A stretch of 64,000 nucleotides of DNA from Taxillus chinensis. Its lineage: Eukaryota; Streptophyta; Magnoliopsida; Santalales; Loranthaceae. Within the stretch, counting starts at the first letter, position 1, and each line of letters begins with the position of its first letter. Below are positions 55,466-64,000 of the stretch, in pieces. The position numbers were made by a program, and so were the translations under genes. Under the pieces are notes generated by a model. That model saw nothing but the letters and a program-made list of their open reading frames with translations, had not been told where the DNA came from and made no database searches. The stretch covers positions 26,547,543 to 26,611,542 of the forward strand of contig CM042092.1 in assembly GCA_023512835.1 (NCBI GenBank). Direction: 5' to 3'.

Positions 55466-58081
55466 TCAAAGCTCCATTGTCTGCTTCATCGTATAGTTAC
55501 AGATGTTGTTCCAGTCTTTATCCACCTTTATAAACGATTTGATGAAGAAACAGACAAAGGTTCCGCAGCTATTTCTATCGGGCTGTTGTAGCACTTGTTT
55601 CTTGCTCCGGATCGCCGCCTTTAGCTTTTCAGTTGAAGCCAAAGGAGTTTGACCCATTTCTTCATAAAGCCCAGATTGCTTTACTGCTTCTGTCAGTCGA
55701 AGACATAATGGTTCCCATTGATTCTTTCTAACATTGTTATCCACAACTTGATGAGAATCAATAAAGAGCATCTGCTTGGACGGAATCAGAAAAGCAACCA
55801 GCATGAAGTGCGGCATCATGACCTGGTACGGAATGAGGACAGTTGAAAGACTTTTCCAAGGTTTACTATCCTCAGCAGTTCCGCCGATGAAAGTCCGGAT
55901 GTGGGCTACTTCTGGAAGATAACCCTCAGACCAACATGGCAAGACATCAAACAAGTGTCTGTCCTTGTATAGAGACGAAAATAGCCTCATCTCCACCTTA
56001 ACTGCCCGAGAGAAGTTGTCTATGTCTTCTATGGTAAACAAACCATTCTCAGAACGAAGAGTCTGAATATCTTTTGGGAAGAAGGGGTACAACTCGGATA
56101 GACATCTTCGCTCGGTAGTGGACGCGACATACTTCGTCATTTCGTTGAAAACACTGTCGTCCGCATCATGTGGATCACGATCCGTGTATGATGGGAGGAA
56201 GGTGATAGCTTCGGATGGAGAGGTCGAAGGAGGAGTTGCACTAGAGGAGCTGGGCTGAGAGAAGCGGCTGCGTTTGGGGATAAAAACTCCTGGAAGAAGA
56301 GTAGATGCAGGCCATTTACTAGCAAGACCTGAGGAAGATGCAGGAGGATCAGATGACACTTTCTCCCTTGTTTTGGCAAATCGCCGAGGAGTAGTAGGAG
56401 GACAAGCCATTATATGTGCTAAGTCCGCGAATGAGGTAGACAGAGAATGCACGGATGAGGCGATGAGATCCATCTTCTGCTCAATGGAAGTAGAGGAGTC
56501 AGTTAGGGCGGAGAGGAGTTGGGCGCCGTGAGCATCAACCTTGACATCGATGGTGGCAATTTGGGCGCTTTGGGCTTGGGCGTGACGGTCCAGCTGTGCA
56601 AAGATCACAACATTGGAGTGAACCGTGCCAAAAGAGGTGCATCCAAGTGCAAACTCCGGGGCTTTGGAGGACTCCCCCGCATGAATAGGTGCAGGAGTGC
56701 ATTGGACAGAGGAGTTAGCAGCTGGAGAGAGGGGTGCATCAGCAGAAGTAGTAGAGGGGCCATCCGGAGCATCGGAGGAATCCGGGGCATTAGAACCGCT
56801 TTGACCAAAGAGGTCAACAACGGCTATAGGTGCAGCAGGAGAAGAGGGTCCGGCCTCAGCAGGGGAAGGAACCCGTGCGTCATGGGCCGATCCGAAGGTA
56901 ACAGCAAAAGGAACATCCTAAATGTTTGCCGGCATAAGGAAGTCGTGGTCCAGGTTCCAGACGATCATTTCCTCCGAGGTTTTGGTATGGCGAGTATAAT
57001 ACACCCAAAGGTCATTGTCGGGGATGGTGGCTATGCAGGCAAGGCTAAAACGGAACCATAGGTCTATTAAGGTGTCGGCGGGGAGATGGTGGAGGTAGTC
57101 TCGAGGTTGAGGAAACAGGGCCAAAGGGGCTACCGGAGGAGACGTAAGGACATCAGCCACTGCCGCAGCAACAACAGCATCAACAACGGGAGAATCGGGT
57201 GCGGGGACATCAGTAGTAAAAGGCGCTGGAGAATCAGTTGGAGGTAAACTTGGCTAAGACGGCCCTGCAACCTTGGAAGGGTCGGTGCGAATGCTGTGCT
57301 GGGAGCCTCGGGAGATGGAGGGTGCAGCTACGGACCGAATCCGTGAGGACCGGTGGGCAGAGCTGTCGGCTGGGTCACCAACCGAGCTACCCTGTTGTTC
57401 TGAAGCAGGCTGGAGGCGGAGAGTAGCAAAGGGCTGACGGGCAGTCAGATTCCCATCATACGTAAGATGGCGAAGGTAGAAAGCCTATAGAAAGGGGATG
57501 ACGCCATGTCCATTGAAATGGGACGGACGCAGGTGCCGGAAGACGATGCTACGGATCCGCCCAAAGGATTGATTCTTCGGGTTGTTCCCCAGTAACCAGA
57601 ACAAAAAAGTCCCCCAATCCATCGGGAGACCCTCAAAGACTCCGTACATGGCCAGTAGCAGGTCGTATGGGATGGAGTCTAGGGCTGTTGTGCGAGCCAG
57701 AAGACACCGGCTCAGGATTGTCGCTATACATCTGTAGCGACCCTGGAAGGACTTCACCTTGTATTCCTTCCCTTTATAGGTGCAGCCCATGGAAGCTGTC
57801 ATTTGCTCTGGGTCCGGGCGCTGATGAGGACCAGAGGGTAGATTGAGAGCAGTGCGAAGAACATTAGGGGTGATGACTATGGATTCACCCCGGACGGTGG
57901 AACGGATGGAGTCGGGGGTGTATTGGATAAGGAGATCGACGGGGACGGAGACGAGGTTTAAAATATGGCTAGCTTCTAGGAGAGGGCGAAGTTCCAGAAA
58001 CAATGCCGGAGGATTGGTCACAGAGGGCCAATCAACCAGATGGCCAGGATTAATGCCGGAAAGAACGATTTTGGGTGCCAT
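55466..58081 (-). pseudogene. Extra ORF of copia G: plant-transposon-like domain plus Ulp1-like C48 peptidase
   Basis: One frame runs 58081 to 55466, about 872 codons, broken only by TAG at 57485-57487, about 57255 and 56918-56920. N-terminal 200 residues (SIRSTVRGESIVITPNVLRT, RCLLARTTALDSIPYDLLLA) resemble the 'putative plant transposon protein' domain; this match is tentative. The middle is Pro/Ser/Ala-rich, then a coiled coil (HAQAQSAQIATIDVKVDAHG). The C-terminus resembles Ulp1: PHFMLVAFLIPSKQMLFIDS and QQPDRNSCGTFVCFF, with His 55808-55810, Asp 55757-55759 (17 residues later) and Cys 55565-55567 with Gln six before it. It sits between copia pol and the polypurine tract, the place of env-like ORFs. 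A SUMO/ubiquitin-like peptidase activity is inferred only. Confidence 0.75.
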
Positions 58082-59766
58082 TGAGATGAATGCCGAGAGG
58101 GAAAAGGAACTTTAGGGTTTGAGAAGAGAAGAGCGACTGTGAAATTAGAGAGTGATAAATTGCTCTTTGCATGAAGGCTTATGATGTATATGGCGGGTCA
58201 GTGGATGTCAGCAGGTTTAGGGTTTAAGTGAAATGAACAGTGAACCACCTGACAATCTGATATCATTAACCTTGATAGGTGCGCGCCTCCGAATAAAGAG
58301 ATGATGTGGAGGCAGCATAACCAAGCATTTATGACAGCTGGTTGCCTTCTTTCGGAAATTGCCCATCTCAAGACTTGCATTTAATGGACCATCATTATCC
58401 CTCCTCAAAAACACACGATGTAAGATAATACTTTGTTTATCGTTATTTGAGAGTTCCAAGAGTCAGGAGGAATTGAACCGACTATCATCCGGACTAAAGA
58501 TAATCCGTAGAAGAGTATCCAGAGGAAAAACAGACCGAGTCTGTAGAAACAGGTGCTGTAAGAGAAGAATAGATTCCTTTGCTGTCTTGAAGTTGAAGAG
58601 AAATGAAGTATCACAACACTTCAAATTCGAGACTTCAGACAAGATATATATCGGTGAAAATGCAAAGTGAATCTGAACCTGTAGCTTCACAAAGATAAAC
58701 TAAAAAGAACAGAAAGCTTTACACGTTGGGATTAGTATGGATATAAACAGATATGGAAAGTCAGCATAATCCGAACTAATGAAAAATCAGAATTTATGCA
58801 TTAGAAAATAATGCGAGAGACACATACATACAAGTTAATGATCATTTCTACTGAGATCAAGGCATATGTCAAATAAGAAACACATAAGTTCATATTGGTC
58901 AACATAGCGAGACCGTCATGCTAAACAACGTAGCTAAGATGAATTAAATTTATATGAGTTGCCCAAATTAAGATTCATGAGTGAGAATGGATTAAAGAAC
59001 ACATGCAAATAACAATCAATTGATTATTATATTGAAATGCACAGTTGAAGCAACAAAAACATTCAATCATGCCACAATTCTGATTCAACAATGCATGCCC
59101 AGTCAGATTCAGAAGTGAGAGTTATAGGGTAAAGCATCTGAGACATATCAGGGGGTTATTACGAAAGTAATAGATGAAGCTTTTGCTCCCCCTTAGATCG
59201 TGCGATCCTCTCGAGAAAGACTCCCCCTCAGATAGACAGCCAGGAAAGAGGTCATGAGACATATAAGGGGGGTATTACTTGGGTAATAGATAAAGCATTT
59301 TCTCCCCCTTAGACCATGCGATCCTCTTGATGGACATTTCCTACTTAATATTTAGATCTTGAGAAATTGTTGTCTATCCTTGAGGAAACTCCAATTTCGA
59401 AGCTGATCAGACTGCAATTGTGATTTTATCCACCAGGCGTTCCGAGCTAACCCATTTCATTTCTTCAACCAGGCATGTTAATATTGCAATTAATAAGTAA
59501 AAGCATTTGACATGTGGTGAGAGATGGAAATTTGAATCATGAAATCCTAAGGAGGTTTTATTCATATATCTTTAATTATGTTTGCTTAAGCGACTTCAGT
59601 CGGGAAATACAAGCATCCTCCCATATGAAGATATGAGAAAATTATCAGAATAATATGCATGACACAAGTAAAGATGATCTACATTAAGAACAGCAAGTGT
59701 CTAACGCTCATCAAAAACTACGATGCATGTTCTGAAAGAGATACTGTTGGATGAATAAATTAGAAG
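58082..59766 (-). other. Copia G spacer between pol and the extra ORF, with duplicated polypurine-like tracts
   Basis: No supported gene on either strand. A roughly 117-bp duplication covers 59142-59207 and 59259-59330 (GACATAT(C/A)AGGGGG...CTCCCCCTTAGA...GCGATCCTCT). On the minus strand these read CTAAGGGGGAG, resembling extra polypurine tracts. The rest is AT-rich. Confidence 0.6.
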
Positions 59767-59999
59767 CTATGTAGATAGGTTAAGCATACCTACTTTGAGT
59801 AGTAGTTCAGAAAATCTTGCATCAGGTAGGGGCTTGGTGAGTATGTCTGCGAGTTGATCATTCGTAGTAACATGTTCGAGTGATATGTGCCTTTTGAGAA
59901 CATGATCTCGGATGAAGTGATACCTGACTTCAATATGCTTTGTCTTTGGGTGCATAACAGGATTGTTGCTGATGGCAATCGCACTGGTGCTGTTGCAGT
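59767..59999 (-). pseudogene. Copia G RNase H C-terminus
   Basis: The minus strand encodes NCNSTSAIAISNNPVMHPKT, KHIEVRYHFIRDHVLKRHIS, HVTTNDQLADILTKPLPDAR and a stop after MLNLST: the conserved end of Ty1/copia RNase H. It is cut at 59999 by the LTR of Tekay H, so the rest of pol lies beyond the window. No stops interrupt the visible part. Confidence 0.93.
59995..59999. repeat. Probable left target-site duplication of Tekay H
   Basis: GCAGT precedes the LTR start TGTAATGACCC. The partner copy is expected beyond the right edge of the window. Confidence 0.5.
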
Positions 60000-60432
60000 T
60001 GTAATGACCCGTGTTTTGCGACATGTAAGAAGTTAACCACAGATGCCTTGTGAGGGGAAATTGTTGGGTTTTAGGGAGTTTCCTTCCCACACACTTTAGC
60101 TACACCTTGAATGTTGATGCACAAGTTTAAGGTAAGAGATGAGCCCAAGAGGGGACTTTTGGGAGGTGCACGTGACAAGTGATAACGTGCATTTATGCCC
60201 TAGGAAGATGCTATTTGCATATACAGGCGCTTTTAAGCTGTTTTGTCAGGTTTTGGAGATTTATTTTGACGAAGTAGATGGACTCAAATCAATTGGCGTG
60301 CAATATAGCGTGCAGCCATATTTTTGTACAGTCACCTTGGTTTTGTTATTCTAATCATCTTTTCCCAAAGGACCATGTTGGAATTGTGGATATTTTGTCG
60401 TGTGTGGATGCGGAAAGGGTGTAGCTTGTGCA

Positions 60433-60510
60433 ATCAAAACTACGTCGTTTTGATGCTGGGATTCACTTAATCAAACCTACGTCGTTTTGATGTTGTAATG
60501 CCTATATATA
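60433..60510 (+). promoter_or_regulatory. LTR H promoter: two ACGT palindromes plus TATA box
   Basis: Palindromes with ATCAAA arms and TACGTC cores start 37 bp apart (60433 and 60470), and TATATATA begins 12 bp after the second. The arrangement matches LTRs D and C. Confidence 0.75.
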
Positions 60511-61102
60511 GAAGTGAAGACTCCTTGTTCTAGGGTTAGGGTTCTCTTCAGCCATTGCAGCCGTCGCAGAGAGAGAGAGAGAGAGAGCTAGAGAGAGAGA
60601 GAAGGAAGGAGAGCTGCTGGCTTGCTGCCGGAGCGTCTTGCATGGGGAGGACAGCATCTAGCGCGGGAGCAAGAGCAGGAGGACGTTTTCAAGGTAGGGG
60701 TTCTGTCTTTCTTGGTTTGTCCCGGGGTTGGACCCTGTGTAGAAGATCTATAGAGTTTCTATTGTTATTGCTATAATATTTATATGTAAATTCATGTAGG
60801 TGCGACCTCCTATATGAATGTTGGCCTTGAGTGGCGTTTTTGTATGATTTCTGATGTTGGGTGGTTAGTGCATGTTACATGTTCGATAAAATGCCTGTGT
60901 GAATATGCTTGTATAAATATGCCAGTACGTGTTGGTTTTTATGCCTGAGAGGCTGGATTTGTCGGTTTGTAAACACATGCATGCTAAGTGTTCATTTTTA
61001 TGCCTGAGAAGCTGGGTTTGTGCACTTGTGAATGTGTGCATGCTAAGTGTTTGGTTTTATGCCTGAGTAACCAAGGTGTATGTTGTGTGCTTGTCTGTTT
61101 GG

Positions 61103-61204
61103 TACTTGGCCTGAAGAGGCGGTTAAATTACTTGGCCTGAAGAGGCGGTTAAATTACTTGGCCTGAAGAGGCGGTTAAATCACTTGTTTAAGAGGTGGTT
61201 AAAG
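61103..61204 (+). repeat. 26-bp minisatellite in LTR H
   Basis: Nearly four copies of TACTTGGCCTGAAGAGGCGG followed by TTAAAT; the last is degenerate. It ends 484 bp before the LTR end, the same slot as the unrelated 36-bp repeat of LTR D. Confidence 0.92.
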
Positions 61205-61691
61205 TGTTAGCCTGTGTGGCTGGGACTGAGGTAGTGCCCGTTTGTGTGGTGTGATTTCCTTGTTATGTCTATATCACGTCACTGCACTGGTGCACGCTCA
61301 CATATAGAGGATAGGTGCATGGGAAGGGTTGGGGGAGACTTGATCCCTACTGAGCTGTGGTTCCTCACCCCTCCTACTGTGGTGTGTTTTCTTGCAGGAA
61401 CCTACAAGCATTAGGTGGGAACACCAAGGTGGAAGAGTTCTGTTTTGTGGCTTTGTTTTATGTTATTTGTGTTATGTAATTGTGTTGAGGCCTTGTAACC
61501 CCAGCAGGGAGATATTGTAATGAAGTTTGAAACATAATAAAGGCATGTGGTTTGAATTTAATAATTATGTGATTTGGTCTCTGAAAATAAAATGTGGAGT
61601 GCATGTTCTATTCTACCCCTTTATCCAAAGCCGGGTAAAGGGAGGGTCACGTTCCGGTCTCCTCGGATTGGAAATTCGGGGCGTGACAATA

Positions 61692-61704
61692 TGGTATCAG
61701 AGCA
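61692..61704 (+). promoter_or_regulatory. Primer-binding site of Tekay H
   Basis: TGGTATCAGAGCA follows the LTR end by three bases, complementary to initiator tRNA-Met. Confidence 0.9.
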
Positions 61705-62194
61705 TTGTCTAGTTGGCCTAGGGTAGTGGGCGGATCTGGTTATCTTGAGTCCTTTGGAGGAACCTGGAGGGACGTGCCTGATCAACACGGTCCTCTTGGA
61801 GCCTCTAAGGTGTACTTGGGGTAGTCCAGACCTGAGGTAGGATTTGCATGCATTGGCATTAGGGCACTAGTTACATTAGTTGTTGTATGTGAAGGTGTGG
61901 ATAACTGTTAAAATTGTAATTGTGATAAAAGAAAAATGTGAATAATGTGATAAGGTGTGAACTGTGCAACTCTGATTTTTCTTGAAGTACCTTGAGCATG
62001 ACTACAAGGAAAGGTTTTTGTTTATTTGAGCTGTGTGCACTGTGAATTGAACGGTATGCGATGTTGATTGGTGCAATGTGTAAAATGTGTGTGATGCCAT
62101 GTACTACTTGACTTGATAATGGGGTAGAGGTAGTGAAACTTGCTAGTAGTCAAACGTGTTCTGACGTTTGTACTTCTTACTTCATGTAGTAAGA
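61705..62194 (+). other. Untranslated leader of Tekay H
   Basis: Homologous to 12377-12792 of Tekay D, with small insertions around 61905-62040. No gene. Confidence 0.6.
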
Positions 62195-64000
62195 ATGCTA
62201 CCGAGGAGAGTGACACGTGCGTCCGGGGCAGTGGCTGATGAGTCATCTGCCCATGAGGGCCCGGGTGCGGGGCAGTTCGTTGGAGGACATGCACTGTTGC
62301 TGGCGCAGCTGCGAGAAGGCATCCGGCTGGAAATCCAAGAGCTGAGGGAGGGTATCCAGCAAGAAGTCCGGGAGGAGGTGCGCCGTGAGATGGCGGCACA
62401 GCAGGTGGTGCCGCCACCACCAGTGGGGGAGTTACCAAGGGAGCATGAGGGTTCGCTGAGTGGCATACCGACTCGTGCAGAGGATGACGTGGTGACACAG
62501 TTCCGAAAGGAACAACCTCCGTGATTCAAAGGGGAGGAGGACCCAGTGTTAGCTGAGCACTGGCTGAGGCAGATCGAGCATGTGTTTTCCTTTCTCCTAC
62601 CTCGGGAGGAGGATAAGGTGAGACTGGCCATTCGGCAGCTGGAGGGGAATGCTCTGGAGTGGTGGTGAGTGTCGCGGGGAGCCGTGCGGTGCAGTTCATG
62701 CTTTGGGAGGAGTTTCTACAGCTCTTCCATGATGAGTTCTTCCCAGAATCTTTGAGGTGGCAGAAGAGGGAGGAGTTTGGAAGCTTGAAACAAGGATCAA
62801 GGACGGTACTTAAGTATGAGCGAGAGTTCCGGAGCTTGAGTAGGTTTACTCCCGAGACTGTGGCAAAGGAGGACTTGAAGGCCCACAAGTTCACTTTGGG
62901 CCATAGGCCAGCCCTTAGGCAGAGGGTGGCGATCTTGTGCTTGAAGACTTTTGATGAGGTTGTGGAGACGGCTCGTATCGCTGAGAGAGAGCTGGATGAT
63001 GGGAGACAGGCTCATCTGGGTCGCCAGTTGCAGAGTGCGCCTGATCGAGATTCAGGGTCCAAGAGGCTCAAGACTGAGGAGAGAGACGGCAGTTCTTTCC
63101 GCAGCCGGGGTCAGCCATCTGTGAACCCAGGGAGGTCTACCTTTGGCGGTAGTGGACGGGGGGGGGGGTCCATCGGGGGGTCTACTTAGTGGTTGTCACT
63201 GCTGTGCGGAGAAGGGTCACTTCAAGGGGGAGTGTCCTAAGAAGGACTGGCGATGCAACAACTGTGGACGAGAGGGCCATTTGCGCCGGGTTTGCAGGAG
63301 TAGCAATAGGGGAGCAGGAGGCGTGGCATTCAGCATGAGTAGTGATGCTAGCTTCCGTACACCAGCTGAGAGGCCAGCTCGTCAGTGGCAGGCTAGCCAG
63401 GCAGGATCTAGCCAGACCCGACCTCAGGGGAGGCCAGAGCGGCAGCAGACTGAAGCTGGAGGCAATCTTGGCGGGAAGCGCCCAGTGAGTGAGCCGACAA
63501 GTGGCACAGGCCAAGGGAGGGTGTTTGCGCTGGAGGTGACGTACCAGGAGGAGGCTAAGCTACCACCCCCACCGGCTGAGGGTGGAGCAGGACCATCGAT
63601 GGTTAGAGGTACCCTTTTGATCTCCCGTACATTAGCTTCTGTTCTTTTCGATACGGGTGCATCGTGTTCTTTTGTTGCTGAACTTGTGATAGATAGCTCG
63701 GGGTTAGCTTGTGTGGAGGCAGCAAAGCCCCTAGTTGTTGAGTCTCCAGTGGGGGGTATGATTGAGGTGTGGCGTGTTTGCCGTGACTGTGTGTTAACCA
63801 TAGGAAGTGTGGAGCTGAGCTTCGACCTGCATGTATTGCCCTTGCGTGCTTTTGACCTGATCTTGGGTATGGATTGGCTTTTGGCTTTCCAGGCCAAGAT
63901 AGACTGTTATCGGCGGCGTGTATCCTTCGTTACACCTGTAGGGATCTCTTGCACCCTGCAGGGAGAGTGGGACTGTAAGGCGAGTCGGGTGGGGCCAGTG
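62195..64000 (+). pseudogene. Tekay H gag-protease (broken, truncated by the window edge)
   Basis: The ATG at 62195 reads MLPRRVTRASGAVADESSAH. A TGA at 62522-62524 replaces an Arg (QPP*FKGEE), a one-base loss near 62667 shifts the frame, and a change in the G run near 63160-63170 shifts it again. After it the CCHC knuckles (CHCCAEKGHFKGEC, CNNCGREGHLRRVC) and the protease [10 protein letters not shown] and [14 protein letters not shown] are open to the end of the window, with no stop seen. Compared with Tekay D it lacks the TAG at RPERQ*TEAGG, showing that this TAG is private to D. Confidence 0.92.

Larger units (their letters stand above)
60000..61688 (+). repeat. 5' LTR of Tekay H
   Basis: The 1689-bp LTR runs TGTAATGACCC to GGGGCGTGACA. 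It has a decayed G-box hairpin at 60167-60191, palindromes at 60433-60454 and 60470-60491, a TATA box at 60503-60510, a GA leader near 60568-60600, and a 26-bp tandem repeat at 61103-61204. Confidence 0.93.
60000..64000 (+). mobile_element. Tekay/Del-type chromovirus H, 5' part (runs off the window)
   Basis: The 5' LTR 60000-61688, primer site 61692-61704, and gag-protease from 62195 to the edge are present. It is closely related to Tekay D: leader and gag align almost base for base by eye. It inserted into the RNase H of copia G. Gag carries a stop and frameshifts, so this copy is inactive at least in gag. Confidence 0.93.

Noticed and set aside
55466..58081. The three TAG stops as programmed readthrough sites
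   Set aside because: Sequence contexts after the stops differ and there is no shared readthrough motif. Decay at CAG-type sites explains them more simply.
1..64000. tRNA, rRNA or other structural RNA genes
   Set aside because: Apart from tRNA-complementary primer sites, no cloverleaf or rRNA-like sequence was recognised by eye. A covariance-model scan would be needed to exclude small RNAs.

Overview
This is a plant nuclear window, almost certainly from a eudicot with a large, repeat-rich genome. Nearly all recognisable coding sequence comes from LTR retrotransposons: Ty3/gypsy chromoviruses of Tekay/Del type, Ogre/Tat-type elements, and Ty1/copia. Only one ordinary host gene is visible, a six-exon GPN-loop GTPase (GPN1, Arabidopsis QQT2 type) at 46368-49649. 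I cannot name the species.

Region 1-42337 reads as one stack of nested insertions. From outermost to innermost: copia F (+ strand; tail of a Ulp1-like ORF and 3' LTR, 39909-42337); an Ogre-like element E (+; internal tail and 3' LTR, 35201-39908); Tekay C (+; 29893-35200, heavily decayed); an Ogre element (-; 5' LTR 26733-29892, then ORF1, gag and protease fragments down to the left window edge); a solo chromovirus LTR, B1 (+; 4756-6297 plus 21869-22663); Tekay A (-; 6298-21868); and Tekay D (+; 10601-16148, flanked by AGAAC duplications). Only the right-hand parts of F, E and C, and only the 5' part of the Ogre element, fall inside the window. The Ogre ORF1 is also broken by a 2.3 kb C-rich block (about 23215-25556) that looks more like an assembly artefact than biology.

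Region 42338-50772 is the gene-bearing island: unassigned AT-rich repeats, a solo Ogre-like LTR (44228-45805, TSD TTTGG), the GPN1 gene, and a degenerate repeat tract. Region 50773-64000 is a second stack: chromovirus B2 (-), invaded by copia G (-), invaded in turn by Tekay H (+), which runs off the right edge.

Main observations. (1) Both copia elements carry, between pol and the polypurine tract, a decayed ORF whose C-terminus has the His-Asp-Gln-Cys layout of a Ulp1/C48 cysteine peptidase. (2) Three Tekay LTRs share two copies of a 22-bp palindrome at fixed spacing just upstream of the TATA box. (3) Tekay LTRs carry CACGTG-centred hairpins whose outer arms change together. (4) A minisatellite slot sits about 500 bp from the LTR 3' end, with unrelated repeat units in different copies. 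(5) Premature stops in the younger elements are mostly TAG at CAG positions, as expected from deamination of CHG-methylated cytosine. (6) Satellite-like motifs are shared between LTRs of different superfamilies.
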